This document shows positions 45,919-56,412 of a stretch of DNA of 64,000 nucleotides, piece after piece; positions within the stretch are counted from its first letter, which is position 1, and every line of letters starts with the position of its first letter. A program made the translations under genes and the position numbers. The stretch is from Alteromonas sp. C1M14 (lineage in GTDB: Bacteria > Pseudomonadota > Gammaproteobacteria > Enterobacterales > Alteromonadaceae), in the NCBI RefSeq assembly GCF_018860965.1, contig NZ_JAHKQF010000008.1, positions 599,171 to 663,170 on the forward strand. Direction: 5' to 3'. The notes under the pieces are model-generated. The model worked only from the letters and a program-made list of their open reading frames with translations, had not been told where the DNA came from and ran no database searches.

Positions 45919-47442
45919 CTAGGCAACAGTGCTATTTCGTTTACAGCTTGCAATAATTTCGGTGTCACCATTGTCCATGGTCTGCTCTAAAGATACATCA
46001 AATTTCCACAACCTAAATAAATGGCGCATTACCTCCTCTTTGGAATTGGCAAGGGGGATCCCTTTTTGTGGTATGTAGCGAAGGGTGAGTGAACGATCGC
46101 CACGCACATCCACGTTATAGACTTGGATATTAGGTTCTAAATTACTGAGGTTGTATTGGGCTGACAACTTTTCTCTGATAGCAAGATATCCCTGTTCGTC
46201 GTGAATCGCGCTTACGCTGACAAAAGGGGCGCTGGCATCGTCTTCAATGGCGAAAAATTTAAAATCTCGGATCAGTTTAGGAGAGAGAAATTGACTGATA
46301 AAGCTTTCATCTTTGAAATTACGCATGGCAAAATGAACGGTTTCTAGCCAGTCTTTACCGGCTACATCGGGTAGATAATATTTATCCTCCTCCGTGGGGT
46401 TTTGACACATACGTTTAATATCCATAAACATATTAAAGCCAAGGGCGTATGGATTAATCCCTGAATAATAGGGTTTATTGTATTCTGGTTGCATAACCAC
46501 GCCGCTATGGTTATGCAAAAATTCCAACATAAACCGATCAGTGACCAGACCTTCATCGTACATTTGATTCAAGATATGGTAGTGCCAAAAGCACGCCCAG
46601 CCCTCGTTCATGACCTGAGTTTGTTTTTGCGGATAAAAATACTGGGATACCTTTCTTACGATGCGCACAAGTTCCCGTTGCCACGGCTCTAATAGAGGCG
46701 CGTTTTTTTCAATAAAATACAGTAGATTTTCTTGAGGCTCAGGGGGAAAACGTTGCTGCTTGGGTTTATTATCTAACGGATTATCCGGTAAGGTACGCCA
46801 TAACTCATTCACCTGAGATTGCAGGTATTTTTCCCTTTCTGCCTGGCGCGCTTGTTCTTCTTGCATGGAAATTTTTTGCGGACGCTTATAGCGATCAACC
46901 CCGTAATTCATCAAGGCATGACACGAATCTAAGGTATTTTCTACTTCATCTGTGCCATAGCGCTGTTCACATTGGGCAATGTACTTTTTGGCAAAAACCA
47001 GGTAATCAATTATCGAACTGGCATCAGTCCAAGTTTGAAATAGATAATTTCCCTTAAAAAACGAGTTATGGCCGTAACAGGCATGGGCCATTACCAACGC
47101 TTGCATGGTAATGGTGTTCTCTTCCATAAGATAAGCGATACATGGATCAGAGTTGATCACGATCTCATAGGCGAGTCCCATTTGTCCGCGCCGGTAATTT
47201 TGCTCTGTTTGAATAAACTTTTTACCAAAGGACCAGTGAGAATAATTTATGGGCATACCGATACTGGCATAGGCATCCATCATCTGTTCTGCGGTAATCA
47301 CTTCAATTTGATTAGGATACGTATCGAGCTTGAAGTTCTTTGCTATGCGGTCGATATGTAATTCGTAATCTTCCAACATGGGGAAGGTCCAGTCAGGACC
47401 ATCACTAAGGGGTGTTTGAAACGGTTTTGTTTGTACACTCAT
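45919..47442 (-). CDS. SpoVR family protein (YcgB-like)
   Basis: 507 residues (E. coli YcgB 510). Family blocks: [36 protein letters not shown] (here [18 protein letters not shown]), [39 protein letters not shown] and [16 protein letters not shown]. The histidines and glutamates look metalloprotein-like. Biochemical function is not established. It overlaps yeaH by 4 bp, and the three-gene set prkA-yeaH-spoVR is linked to stationary-phase and nitrogen-stress responses in enterics. Confidence 0.95.
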   Translation of the reverse strand: MSVQTKPFQTPLSDGPDWTFPMLEDYELHIDRIAKNFKLDTYPNQIEVITAEQMMDAYASIGMPINYSHWSFGKKFIQTEQNYRRGQMGLAYEIVINSDPCIAYLMEENTITMQALVMAHACYGHNSFFKGNYLFQTWTDASSIIDYLVFAKKYIAQCEQRYGTDEVENTLDSCHALMNYGVDRYKRPQKISMQEEQARQAEREKYLQSQVNELWRTLPDNPLDNKPKQQRFPPEPQENLLYFIEKNAPLLEPWQRELVRIVRKVSQYFYPQKQTQVMNEGWACFWHYHILNQMYDEGLVTDRFMLEFLHNHSGVVMQPEYNKPYYSGINPYALGFNMFMDIKRMCQNPTEEDKYYLPDVAGKDWLETVHFAMRNFKDESFISQFLSPKLIRDFKFFAIEDDASAPFVSVSAIHDEQGYLAIREKLSAQYNLSNLEPNIQVYNVDVRGDRSLTLRYIPQKGIPLANSKEEVMRHLFRLWKFDVSLEQTMDNGDTEIIASCKRNSTVA

Positions 47443-48731
47443 GAAACACCTCCTTGCGCCGTTTCTTGTTCAGACTTTCTGAATAACTCACGGAATACAG
47501 GATAGATATCGCCCACAGTCTGAATATGTTTGCAGACAAAATTCTCACACAAATTTTCCACGTTTTGATACTCCCGCCATAAACTCTGATGCTGGCGCTC
47601 GGTAATTTCTATATAGGCAAAATAGCGCGTCACCGGCAGTATGTCTTTCATCAATAAGCTTTTACACAAGGGAGAGTCATCGGCCCAGTTATCACCATCG
47701 GAGGCTTGAGCGGCGTAGATATTCCAGTCACTATCCACATACCGCTCTTTGACAATTTCATCCATTAATTTCAAAGCGCTTGAAACAATGGTGCCACCGG
47801 TTTCTTGGGAGTAGAAAAATTCTTGTTCATCCACTTCTTTTGCCTGAGTGTGATGGCGAATGTAAACCACCTCAACGTTCTCGTATGTGCGGCTAAGGAA
47901 AAGATACAGCAGAATGTAAAATCGTTTCGCCATGTCCTTGGTTGCCTGATCCATCGAACCAGATACATCCATTAAGCAAAACATCACCGCTTTGCTGGTA
48001 GGCACAGGGCGCTTGTCAAAATTCTTAAACCGCAAATCGAAGGTATCGATAAAAGGTACGCGGGCTATTTTTTGTTTAAGGGCCTCAATTTCTTTTTCCA
48101 GCGCTAAAATGGCCAAGGTGTTTTCGTGCTTGTCGGCTTGAAGGAGCGCAAGTTCGGCTTCTTTTTCTTTTAACAGGCGTTTACTGCTGCCGGTTAAGGC
48201 TATACGGCGAGCTACCGAACCTTTAAGGGAGCGCACGATATCAAGGTTACTCGGTACCCCATCGGTTTGATAACCGGCGCGATAGGTTTCGTATTGCATG
48301 ACTTTATCAAATTGATTTTTTTTCAGATTCGGCAACGCCAAATCGTCAAACAGCAAATCGAGGTATTCGTCCTTTGAGATAGAAAATACGAACTCGTCTT
48401 CTCCTTCCCCTGCGTCACTGGCATCGCCCTGACCTTGTCCTTGGCCTCCCTGAGGGGGCGGGCGATCGATCTTATCACCGGTGGTAAATTGATCGTTACC
48501 CGGATGGACAACGGTTCGCTGTCCACCGGAGCCGGTATGGAAAACCGGCTCTTTGATATCCCTTGCCGGTATACTAATTTTTTCACCGGTTTCCAAATCG
48601 GTAACAGAACGTTGTCCTACTGCATCGGACACGGCTCGCTTTATCTGTTGCTTATAACGACGGAGAAAGCGTTGTCGATTTACGGTGCTTTTGCCTTTGC
48701 TGTTTAATCGTCGGTCAATAAAATGCGCCAT
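47439..48731 (-). CDS. yeaH: YeaH/YhbH family protein (DUF444, VWA-like)
   Basis: 430 residues. The N-terminus is basic ([20 protein letters not shown]), followed by a Gly/Gln-rich segment (about 90-110). The C-terminal half has a von Willebrand A fold with [22 protein letters not shown] near residue 260. It is probably a binding partner or substrate of the PrkA kinase. Starts 53 bp after prkA. Confidence 0.95.
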   Translation of the reverse strand: MAHFIDRRLNSKGKSTVNRQRFLRRYKQQIKRAVSDAVGQRSVTDLETGEKISIPARDIKEPVFHTGSGGQRTVVHPGNDQFTTGDKIDRPPPQGGQGQGQGDASDAGEGEDEFVFSISKDEYLDLLFDDLALPNLKKNQFDKVMQYETYRAGYQTDGVPSNLDIVRSLKGSVARRIALTGSSKRLLKEKEAELALLQADKHENTLAILALEKEIEALKQKIARVPFIDTFDLRFKNFDKRPVPTSKAVMFCLMDVSGSMDQATKDMAKRFYILLYLFLSRTYENVEVVYIRHHTQAKEVDEQEFFYSQETGGTIVSSALKLMDEIVKERYVDSDWNIYAAQASDGDNWADDSPLCKSLLMKDILPVTRYFAYIEITERQHQSLWREYQNVENLCENFVCKHIQTVGDIYPVFRELFRKSEQETAQGGVS

Positions 48732-48784
48732 AGATGTCTACTTTTTGGTTGCAACAACAGTGTGTTTGTACTTCCCGTCGTCAA

Positions 48785-50707
48785 TTAGGACGCTTTGCGT
48801 ACCCGTAAGTACCAATCACACAACAGCCTGACTTGCTTTTGTGTATAGCCTTTTTCAACCATACGATTGACGAAGTCATCATGCTTTTTCTTGTCTTCTG
48901 ACGATCCTTTTGTGTTAAACGAAATCACAGGCAGTAAGTCTTCCGTGTTCGAAAACATTTTCTTTTCGATAACCGTGCGTAGTTTCTCGTAGCTTGTCCA
49001 TGCAGGGTTTTTGCCACCATTGCTGGCTCTGGCCCGTAACACAAAGTTCACGATCTCATTACGGAAATCTTTTGGATTGCTAATACCTGCGGGTTTTTCT
49101 GTTTTTTCAAGCTCTGCGTTTAAGGACTCTCGGTCAAACAGTTGCCCTGTTTCAGGGTCGCGGTATTCTTGGTCTTGGATCCAAAAGTCGGCGTAGGTTA
49201 CGTAACGATCAAAGAGGTTTTGCCCATATTCAGAGTAAGACTCTAAATAGGCCGTTTGAATTTCTTTACCAATAAACTCCACATAACGGGGAATGAGGTA
49301 GCCTTTTAAATATTCACGGTAGCGATCGGCTGTTTCTTGCGGGAATTGCTCTCGTTCAATTTGGCGTTCCAGCACATAAAATAAATGCACGGGGTTCGCT
49401 GCCACTTCCTGATGATCAAAATTGAATACTCTTGATAAGATCTTAAACGCGAAGCGTGTTGATAGCCCTTCCATGCCTTCGTCTACACCGGCGTAATCGC
49501 GGTATTCTTGGTAAGATTTGGCCTTGGGATCGGTATCTTTAAGGCTTTCTCCATCGTAAACCCGCATTTTCGAATAGATGCTGGAGTTTTCAGGCTCTTT
49601 AAGGCGAGATAGCACGGTGAATTGGGCTAAGCATTCTAGGGTATCAGGGGCGCAGGGAGCGCCATTTAGCTCACTGGTGTCGAGAAGCTTTTTGTAGATA
49701 CGCATTTCTTCTGAAACCCGTAAACAATAGGGCACTTTTACGATGTAAACCCGATCTAAAAAGGCTTCGTTATTTTTGTTGTTGCGAAAGGTTTGCCATT
49801 CCGATTCATTGGAATGGGCCAAAATTAACCCATCAAAGGGAAGGGCCGAGAACCCTTCTGTTGGATTATAGTTTCCTTCTTGGGTGGCGGTAAGCAAAGG
49901 ATGCAGCACTTTAATTGGTGCTTTGAACATCTCCACAAATTCCATTAGCCCTTGATTACCTTTACACAAAGAGCCTGAATAACTGTACGCGTCGGGATCA
50001 TTTTGCGCGTATTGTTCTAACCGGCGTATATCCACTTTACCCACTAGGGAGGAGATATCTTGGTTGTTTTCATCCCCAGGTTCAGTTTTCGCAATCCCAA
50101 TTTGATCAAGAATAGAGGGATAAACCCGGACGACTTTAAACTTTGAAATATCGCCACCAAATTCGTGGAGACGTTTTCTGGCCCAAGGGGACATAATGGT
50201 TTTCAGGTAGCGCTTAGGCACCCCATACTCTTTTTCGAGAATCTGACCATCTTCTTGAACATCGAATAACGAGAAAGGATGGTCATTGGTGGGCGAGCCT
50301 TTCAACATGTAAATTGGAATTTTTTGCATCAGTTCTTTTAGCCGTTCAGCTAAAGAGGATTTTCCGCCCCCCACAGGACCGAGCAAATACAAAATTTGTT
50401 TCTTTTCCTCTAACCCTTGAGCGGCGTGGCGAAGGTAAGAGACAATCTGCTCGATGGCTTCCTCCATACCAAAAAACTCATGAAATGCCGGGTAGCGCGC
50501 TATCACGCGGTTGGAAAAAATACGGCTTAGTGCTGGATCGTTTGACGTGTCTATCATTTCCGGCTCGCCAATTGCTGCAAGCAATCGTTCGGCTGAATTA
50601 GCGTAAGCCATGGGCTCTGCTTTGCAGATGTCCAGAAATTCCTGAATTGTGAATTCTTCTTGCTGTCGTTCCTCGTAGCGTTGCTGGTAATGCTCGAAAA
50701 TACCCAT
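48785..50707 (-). CDS. yeaG: PrkA serine protein kinase (YeaG)
   Basis: 640 residues from the ATG at 50707 (GGGGGAA upstream); a TTG four codons earlier is less likely. The AAA+ N-terminal domain has LLGPVGGGKSSLAERLK near residue 110. The C-terminal PrkA domain shows RFAFKILSRVFNFD and LRTVIEKKMFSNTEDLLPVIS. E. coli YeaG has 644 residues. Phosphorylation targets in this genus are unknown. First gene of the three-gene operon. Confidence 0.96.
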   Translation of the reverse strand: MGIFEHYQQRYEERQQEEFTIQEFLDICKAEPMAYANSAERLLAAIGEPEMIDTSNDPALSRIFSNRVIARYPAFHEFFGMEEAIEQIVSYLRHAAQGLEEKKQILYLLGPVGGGKSSLAERLKELMQKIPIYMLKGSPTNDHPFSLFDVQEDGQILEKEYGVPKRYLKTIMSPWARKRLHEFGGDISKFKVVRVYPSILDQIGIAKTEPGDENNQDISSLVGKVDIRRLEQYAQNDPDAYSYSGSLCKGNQGLMEFVEMFKAPIKVLHPLLTATQEGNYNPTEGFSALPFDGLILAHSNESEWQTFRNNKNNEAFLDRVYIVKVPYCLRVSEEMRIYKKLLDTSELNGAPCAPDTLECLAQFTVLSRLKEPENSSIYSKMRVYDGESLKDTDPKAKSYQEYRDYAGVDEGMEGLSTRFAFKILSRVFNFDHQEVAANPVHLFYVLERQIEREQFPQETADRYREYLKGYLIPRYVEFIGKEIQTAYLESYSEYGQNLFDRYVTYADFWIQDQEYRDPETGQLFDRESLNAELEKTEKPAGISNPKDFRNEIVNFVLRARASNGGKNPAWTSYEKLRTVIEKKMFSNTEDLLPVISFNTKGSSEDKKKHDDFVNRMVEKGYTQKQVRLLCDWYLRVRKAS

Positions 50708-50883
50708 CGATTCCCCCAAAAAACGGACTTTCTTATTTACAGCTTAGTCCTGTTTGGCGACTTTAAAAGAATTTTTTCAGGATATTTGGGAATAAAGAAA
50801 CGCGATTTGGTCTAATTGAAGAATGAACCTTTTTGATTAAAAATTGTCTTTACACCCAATCGCTTGCATTAACATTTATGCAA

Positions 50884-50910
50884 TAAAAAGCCCGGCAGGC
50901 GCCGGGCTTT
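50884..50910 (-). terminator. Terminator of sodB
   Basis: AAAGCCCGGC and GCCGGGCTTT form a 10-bp stem with a 4-nt loop; read leftward it is followed by TTTTTATTG. Confidence 0.9.
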
Positions 50911-50931
50911 GAATTATTTAATGACTAAATA

Positions 50932-51516
50932 TTACTTAGCAAAGTTTTCGCTTGCGAAAGTCCAGTTAACCAGCTTCCAGAAGTTTTCCAGATACTTAGG
51001 ACGGGCATTGCGGTAATCAATGTAGTAAGCATGTTCCCAAAGATCCACAGTTAACAGTGGGGTAACACCTTCTTCTGTGATGGGCGTTCCAGCGTTGCTG
51101 GTATTAACGATGTCTAAAGAACCATCTGCAGTTTTCACTAACCAAGTCCAGCTAGAACCAAAGTTATTTACAGATTTATCGTCAAATGCTGCCTGAAAAT
51201 CGGCAAATGAGCCCCATTTGGCATTAATTGCATCAGCAAGGTCGCCAGTTGGTTCGCCGCCGCCATTTGGGCTTAAGCAATGCCAATAAAAAGTATGGTT
51301 CCAGATTTGAGCGGCATTATTAAAAACACCACCTTCAGAGGTCTTGATGATCTCTTCTAAATCTTTGCTTTCAAGATCAGTACCTTCGACCAAGCCGTTT
51401 AGCTTAGTGACATAAGTGGCGTGGTGCTTGCCGTAGTGATATTCCAAAGTTTCAGCGGAAATATGTGGTTCTAGTGCATTTTTTTCGTACGGCAGTGGTG
51501 GAAGTTCAAACGCCAT
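50932..51516 (-). CDS. sodB: Iron superoxide dismutase
   Basis: 194 residues, cytoplasmic, no signal peptide. Converts superoxide to oxygen and hydrogen peroxide. Metal ligands: the histidine in the [12 protein letters not shown] region, the one in [10 protein letters not shown], and D and H in [11 protein letters not shown]. The Fe-type signature [17 protein letters not shown] and GSSWTWLV are present. The ATG follows GGAGAATTCAC. It sits with grxD, bfd and a peroxiredoxin in an oxidative/iron stress stretch. Confidence 0.97.
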   Translation of the reverse strand: MAFELPPLPYEKNALEPHISAETLEYHYGKHHATYVTKLNGLVEGTDLESKDLEEIIKTSEGGVFNNAAQIWNHTFYWHCLSPNGGGEPTGDLADAINAKWGSFADFQAAFDDKSVNNFGSSWTWLVKTADGSLDIVNTSNAGTPITEEGVTPLLTVDLWEHAYYIDYRNARPKYLENFWKLVNWTFASENFAK

Positions 51517-51895
51517 GTGAATTCTCCATTATTTAAATGAATTAATGTCACGGAACGTGTGGGACGTTTTCCACACACATTGGTGACAACGGTCAATGCT
51601 GATATAGGGGTTTTATTCGATAACACAATGACAGATTTATCATTTTTCGACAATAATGATAAAGAAATTTTCTTTTCGGCGTGTTTATCGATGATAGTGT
51701 TTCTAAGAAGGGCAGTGAGTTTTGGATCATAGGGAGGGATAATTAATTCCCCTAATTCGGGGCTGACCTCATTGACGGGTATGGTACACTGATTATATAA
51801 ATAGCTAAGTTTATAGTAGTGGGAAAGGTCTTGAATCTTAATGTTTCAAGCCCATATTAAGAAAATCAGATCACTTTCACCCCTAAGAGGATTGA
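51517..51895. other. sodB-grxD divergent intergenic region
   Basis: No gene supported. It holds a perfect 9-bp inverted repeat, TTTATCATT (51636-51644) and AATGATAAA (51655-51663), about 120 bp before sodB, which could be an operator. A grxD promoter lies nearer 51790-51850. Confidence 0.5.
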
Positions 51896-52243
51896 ATGGA
51901 AAATAGTACAGAATCAACCGTTGATAAAATTAAACAGCAAATTGCTGAGAACCCTATTTTATTGTATATGAAAGGTTCGCCTAAGCTGCCAAGTTGTGGT
52001 TTTTCTGCGCAAACTGTTCAGGCGTTGATGTCATGTGGTGAACCGTTTGCCTACGTTGATATTTTACAAAACCCAGATATTCGTGCTGAACTGCCTAAAT
52101 ATGCAAACTGGCCTACCTTTCCTCAGTTGTGGGTTGACGGCGAATTAGTTGGCGGATGTGACATCATCATTGAGATGACCCAGCAAGGTGAACTTCAGCC
52201 GCTGATCAAAGAGACAGCGCAAAAGTATAAAACTGAAGAGTAA
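51896..52243 (+). CDS. grxD: Monothiol glutaredoxin 4
   Basis: 115 residues. The CGFS active site is visible (LPSCGFSAQTVQAL), with the cis-proline WPTFPQLWV and the glutathione-binding GGCDI. CGFS glutaredoxins carry a 2Fe-2S cluster shared between two monomers and bound glutathione and assist Fe-S delivery and iron regulation. Length equals E. coli GrxD. The ATG follows AGAGGATTGA. Confidence 0.97.
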   Translation: MENSTESTVDKIKQQIAENPILLYMKGSPKLPSCGFSAQTVQALMSCGEPFAYVDILQNPDIRAELPKYANWPTFPQLWVDGELVGGCDIIIEMTQQGELQPLIKETAQKYKTEE

Positions 52244-52269
52244 GTCAAAACTTCACTTTTTATTAGTTT

Positions 52270-52296
52270 AAAAGCCCGGTTTACCGGGTTTTTTTA
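52270..52296 (+). terminator. Terminator of grxD
   Basis: CCCGGT and ACCGGG flanked by A and T runs, ending in seven T. Confidence 0.85.
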
Positions 52297-52393
52297 GTTT
52301 TGAAATAAAATACGGTGAAAAAAGCAGCGGTAAAAGTATTGGCAAAAAGGGGGAGGAAAAAATTGCTAGCCCGAGGGAAAAGGGCAGGTAAAC

Positions 52394-52588
52394 TTAGCAG
52401 ACTTCTTTAAATAGGGATTCGTCAATAATGGTTGAATCGATAATTTGTTGTGCCATCTGAATACACTTACCGCACTGAGCACCCACATTTAAATGCTGGC
52501 GTAACTCGCGCAAATTACCCACACCGGCTTCTTCAACCGCTTGAGTAATGGCTTTATCAGTGACTCCATAACACATACATACGTACAT
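52394..52588 (-). CDS. bfd: Bacterioferritin-associated ferredoxin
   Basis: 64 residues from the ATG at 52588 (AAGGGCAG upstream). All four 2Fe-2S ligands are present: CMC near the start (YVCMCYGVTD) and CGKC (GAQCGKCIQ). Bfd delivers electrons to bacterioferritin to release stored iron under iron limitation. A Fur-like box directly upstream agrees with that. No bacterioferritin gene lies in the window. Confidence 0.95.
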   Translation of the reverse strand: MYVCMCYGVTDKAITQAVEEAGVGNLRELRQHLNVGAQCGKCIQMAQQIIDSTIIDESLFKEVC

Positions 52589-52613
52589 AAGACTGCCCTT
52601 GCAATACAACTGT

Positions 52614-52633
52614 GAATGATAATAGTTGTTATT
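52614..52633 (-). promoter_or_regulatory. Probable Fur operator of bfd
   Basis: GAATGATAATAGTTGTTATT, 26 bp before the bfd start, has two good Fur hexamers. Confidence 0.65.
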
Positions 52634-52802
52634 TATTGTAATGGCAAGGGTAAAAAGATCGTTTTTTTAGCCAATTTGTGCAGATGAGGTGTAAGGTGTT
52701 TTAAAATAATGGGCGCTATAAACAGCGACATCCTATTATCGGTAAGTAAAAACCTATTTATATTCAGTTTTGATAAACACCATCACCTTGAGGGAATAAA
52801 CC

Positions 52803-53408
52803 ATGAGCGTACTTGTTGGCCGTCCGGCCCCGGATTTTACTGCTGCCGCTGTATTGGGCAGTGGAGAGATTGTTGATACTTTTACTTTAAGTGAAGCAAT
52901 TAAAGGTAAAAAAGCCGTGGTGTTTTTTTATCCTTTAGATTTTACCTTTGTTTGTCCGTCAGAGTTGATTGCATTTGATAAACGTTATGAGGATTTTAAA
53001 ACCCGTAATGTGGAAGTCATTGGCGTGTCTATCGATTCTCAGTTCTCCCACAATGCTTGGCGCAATACGCCAGTGAACGAAGGGGGCATAGGGCCGGTGA
53101 AATATCCACTGGTGGCCGATGTTAAGCATGAAATTTGCCAAGGGTATGATGTAGAGCATCCTGAAGCAGGCGTCGCCTTTCGTGGTTCGTTTTTAATTGA
53201 CGAAAATGGCATCGTGCGCCATCAAGTTGTTAATGATCTTCCCTTAGGTCGGAATATTGATGAAATGTTGCGTATGGTGGATGCCTTAAGTTTTCACGAA
53301 ACCCACGGTGAAGTATGCCCTGCGGGCTGGAGTGAAGGTAAAGCAGGCATGGATGCGTCACCCGAGGGTGTGGCCAAATATTTGTCAGAACAAGCTGACA
53401 ATTTGTAA
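52803..53408 (+). CDS. Typical 2-Cys peroxiredoxin (AhpC/Tsa)
   Basis: 201 residues. Reduces hydrogen peroxide and organic peroxides. The peroxidatic cysteine is in FTFVCPSELIAF near residue 50 and the resolving one in GEVCPAGW near 170. GGIGPVKYPLVAD and the C-terminal YL motif (VAKYLSEQ) are the usual sensitive-type elements. The partner reductase (AhpF or thioredoxin) is not adjacent. The ATG follows TTGAGGGAATAA. Confidence 0.96.
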   Translation: MSVLVGRPAPDFTAAAVLGSGEIVDTFTLSEAIKGKKAVVFFYPLDFTFVCPSELIAFDKRYEDFKTRNVEVIGVSIDSQFSHNAWRNTPVNEGGIGPVKYPLVADVKHEICQGYDVEHPEAGVAFRGSFLIDENGIVRHQVVNDLPLGRNIDEMLRMVDALSFHETHGEVCPAGWSEGKAGMDASPEGVAKYLSEQADNL

Positions 53409-53424
53409 ACAAATAACCGTGGTG

Positions 53425-53449
53425 CTGTGGGTGTGTAAACACACCCACA
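53425..53449. terminator. Hairpin between peroxiredoxin and rnt
   Basis: GTGGGTGTGT and ACACACCCAC pair around a 2-nt centre between convergent genes; there is no T-run on either side. Confidence 0.5.
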
Positions 53450-53454
53450 ACAAC

Positions 53455-54087
53455 TCAAGACTTAGTTAATGGCCACCCACCTAGCTCTCGGTAGCGATTA
53501 GCAATAAAGCAAAACAGTTCTGCAGTACGCTGGGCATCATACAGCGCGCTATGGGCTTCATTTTGGTCAAAAGGGATCCCCGCCTCGCGGCAGGCCTTAA
53601 CCAGCACGGTTTGTCCTACAGCAAGCCCAGCTAAGGTAGTGGTATCAAAAGACACAAAAGGGTGAAAGGGGGTGCGCTTTATTTTACTACGTTCTATTGC
53701 CGCATTGACAAACCCCTGATCAAACGCCGCGTTGTGGGCCACGATCACCGATCGCTGACATTGCGCTTCTTTCTGGTATTTACGAATATTTTTACACAGG
53801 TCTTTCATGACCTCTGACTCTTCGAGAGCGCCGCGCAGGGGGCAGTGGGGATCAATGCCGTTAAATTCTAATGCGGCCGGTTCCAAGTTTGCTCCTTCAA
53901 ACGGGACCACATGGTGATGAACGGTGTGGTGGGGATGAAGCAATCCCTGGTCATCCATTTGAAGTGTCACCGCTGCAATTTCCAGTAATGCGTCGTTATG
54001 CGCATTAAACCCTGCGGTTTCAACATCAATTACCACAGGAAAGTAGCCTCTGAAACGGTCTTTTAAAGTGTCAGAACTGTCAGACAT
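53455..54087 (-). CDS. rnt: Ribonuclease T
   Basis: 210 residues. A 3'-5' exoribonuclease trimming tRNA and other stable RNA ends. DEDDh motifs: [20 protein letters not shown] (ExoI), [15 protein letters not shown] (ExoII) and [14 protein letters not shown] (ExoIII). Basic patches for RNA binding include [12 protein letters not shown]. Divergent from motY, the same arrangement as in Vibrio and related bacteria. Confidence 0.96.
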   Translation of the reverse strand: MSDSSDTLKDRFRGYFPVVIDVETAGFNAHNDALLEIAAVTLQMDDQGLLHPHHTVHHHVVPFEGANLEPAALEFNGIDPHCPLRGALEESEVMKDLCKNIRKYQKEAQCQRSVIVAHNAAFDQGFVNAAIERSKIKRTPFHPFVSFDTTTLAGLAVGQTVLVKACREAGIPFDQNEAHSALYDAQRTAELFCFIANRYRELGGWPLTKS

Positions 54088-54353
54088 AGAAAGTAGTTTG
54101 CCTTAAATAATCAATCCAAGCATTCAACGATGATACCTTTTCGAAGAGAGTATGACCCTAGTTGGGTAACACCTTAAGGATCTTGAATGCGCAAAAGTAG
54201 GAAATTATCGCAGGATACGAGATTGGTATCTACCTTTGTCGTTTTGTGTCGGCCCATGACAGAGTAAAAACTAGGGCACAATGTGCTAAACTTTTTTTTT
54301 ATACGGGCGATAATAAGAAAGTTCACGTTATCAAATTACCTTCAGGGCAAACT

Positions 54354-55217
54354 ATGTTTCGACAGGCAATATTATGTTTATTGCTGGTTTCAGCAACCAG
54401 CCAGTCTGCAATGAGACAGTATGCGGCGTCAGTGGAGACGTCAAATTGGCAATTAGCAAATGAAAGCCGATTACAGTGTACATTATCCCATCCCGTGCCT
54501 GGCTACGGTAACGCCATGTTTGTAAGTCAGGCATCGAAGCAGCTGAATATGGAATTTGAGCTCGATATGCACCTACTGCCAAAATCATTCGATGTAGCGG
54601 CGGTGTATTCCGTGCCCCCTTCTTGGATGCCTGGTGCCATACCTAAGCCCATTGCTGATATGACCTTGCGTACCCAATATAACGGTGATCTGCCAGAAAA
54701 AGCCGCTTGGACAATGCTTAGCGAATTGGAAAAAGGGTACTGGCCCACCATTTACTATCAAGATTGGTACAATCAATACGACAAGGTGGCGGTGGCGCTA
54801 AACGCGAGCAATTTTTTGCCTGTATACCGTCAGTTTGTTAATTGTGTCTCTCAACTTCTCCCTTATAGCTTTGACGATATTGCTTATACCGTGTTGTCTT
54901 ACAAGAAAAACAGTACCGATTTGACCAAGTACGCAGAGAAGCGTTTAGCCATGATTGGCGAGTATCTAAAAGAAGATACCGACTTAGAATTGGTATTGCT
55001 TGACGGTTATACCGATAGTTATGGGGGGCGCTGGAATAACGAGCAACTGTCATTACGTCGCGCCGATCAGGTTAAAACCTATTTCACTGCTATGGGCGTT
55101 GATGGTTCACGTATTGAAGTGAGCGGTCATGGTGAGAAACGTCATATTTCACCCAATATTAACAGTGATACCCGGGCGTTAAACCGCCGAGTCGTGGTGC
55201 GTTTGTCGAAAAGCTAA
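54354..55217 (+). CDS. motY: Flagellar motor T-ring protein MotY
   Basis: 287 residues (Vibrio MotY about 293) from the ATG at 54354; the frame upstream to 54246 has no good ribosome site. Signal peptide ends TSQSA. The N-terminal MotY domain (about 25-160) has MRQYAASVETSNWQL and DWYNQYDKVAVALNASNF. The C-terminal OmpA-like peptidoglycan domain has LVLLDGYTDSYGG, LSLRRADQVKTYF and RALNRRVVVRL. It stabilises the sodium-driven stator in polar flagella. Synteny with rnt supports the name. Confidence 0.92.
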   Translation: MFRQAILCLLLVSATSQSAMRQYAASVETSNWQLANESRLQCTLSHPVPGYGNAMFVSQASKQLNMEFELDMHLLPKSFDVAAVYSVPPSWMPGAIPKPIADMTLRTQYNGDLPEKAAWTMLSELEKGYWPTIYYQDWYNQYDKVAVALNASNFLPVYRQFVNCVSQLLPYSFDDIAYTVLSYKKNSTDLTKYAEKRLAMIGEYLKEDTDLELVLLDGYTDSYGGRWNNEQLSLRRADQVKTYFTAMGVDGSRIEVSGHGEKRHISPNINSDTRALNRRVVVRLSKS

Positions 55218-55240
55218 TAGCCACAACACAACCACAATAC

Positions 55241-56236
55241 CTAATGGCTTAGATACTGTTTGACCGGGGGTACTTGGTCAGTAAATAGCCCGTCTACGCC
55301 ATTGGGTTCAGTTAGTAATGTTAATAACTCTTCGGCAGTGATATCGCCAGGCAGTGCATCCATCCGAAATGTATAGGGGTGAATAAGCAATTTGACTTGT
55401 TTTGCGTAAGCTACCCACTTTTGAAGCGCAGCGGGCCGGTTGTTTTCCTTATCGATAACTTGAGGTAGCCATGGACCGATACCGTCAACATACCGTGCTA
55501 ATTCATCGAGTCCTGGCTTAGTCAGTAAATAGTCGAAATCTGTGGTGGACTCGCCCCAGTGGTTTTCTCCAATTAGCTGTATTAGTTTGCCCTTAAAATG
55601 AAAGGACTCCCGCAAACGTTTAAGCTCCATAAAATCAAAACACTGAACATAAAGCTTGGCGTTTTCAGCGGTTAAATTGTGCTGGTGTAAAACATCGAGT
55701 ACGGTGGCGGAAATATCCACGCCTTGGGCACGATGCCAAGCCGGAGATTTTATTTCTACATAAAATCCCACTTGGGCATAAAATGTATGATTAAGTTGTT
55801 GAATAAGTTCGATATGAGTACTTAATGGTGCAATGTGAAAATCGCCATGCTTACCCTGGTAACGTTGAGAAAAAACCCGGTTTCCCACATCGTCGGTACG
55901 CTCATGGACTTGTAATCTTTTAAGTTCATCATAGGTGAAATCCAGCACGTACCAGCGACCATCACTGCGAGCCCGTTCAGGGTAAACTTCTTCCACATTA
56001 GTGACGGTTTCTAAATGGATATCATGCAAGACAACGGCAACGCCATCTTTGCTTATTACTACATCTTGCTCAATATAATCCGGTAGTTGGGTAAACGCTA
56101 ACGTGGTGGAGGCAAGGGTATGTTCTGGCAGATACCCAGGTGCGCCCCGATGAGCAATAATATCAAAGGCATAGGCAGAGGTAGTACACACACATTGGCA
56201 AATAATAAAATAAAAGAAGTGTCGTACTAATACCAT
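55241..56236 (-). CDS. glpQ: Periplasmic glycerophosphodiester phosphodiesterase
   Basis: 331 residues with a signal peptide ending TSAYA. Hydrolyses glycerophosphodiesters to glycerol-3-phosphate and an alcohol. The catalytic and calcium-binding set is visible: IIAHRGAPGYLPEHTLAS, DYIEQDVVISKDGVAVVLHD and VEIKSPAWH. Ends with GLFTDQVPPVKQYL. It is convergent with motY and slightly shorter than E. coli GlpQ (358). Confidence 0.93.
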   Translation of the reverse strand: MVLVRHFFYFIICQCVCTTSAYAFDIIAHRGAPGYLPEHTLASTTLAFTQLPDYIEQDVVISKDGVAVVLHDIHLETVTNVEEVYPERARSDGRWYVLDFTYDELKRLQVHERTDDVGNRVFSQRYQGKHGDFHIAPLSTHIELIQQLNHTFYAQVGFYVEIKSPAWHRAQGVDISATVLDVLHQHNLTAENAKLYVQCFDFMELKRLRESFHFKGKLIQLIGENHWGESTTDFDYLLTKPGLDELARYVDGIGPWLPQVIDKENNRPAALQKWVAYAKQVKLLIHPYTFRMDALPGDITAEELLTLLTEPNGVDGLFTDQVPPVKQYLSH

Positions 56237-56412
56237 AAATTTTCGCCCAATTGACTACTGATGCCTGCTTTAGGGGCATTGTCCGTGAACAACACGACAT
56301 TTTTATGACAACGAATTCGAGATTGTAGGAGTAGGGCTACCTGTGAGTACAGGTAGCCAATCAGAGCCGTTAAAAGGTGTTGCTCTTAACGTCACACCGA
56401 CTTAAATACGGA

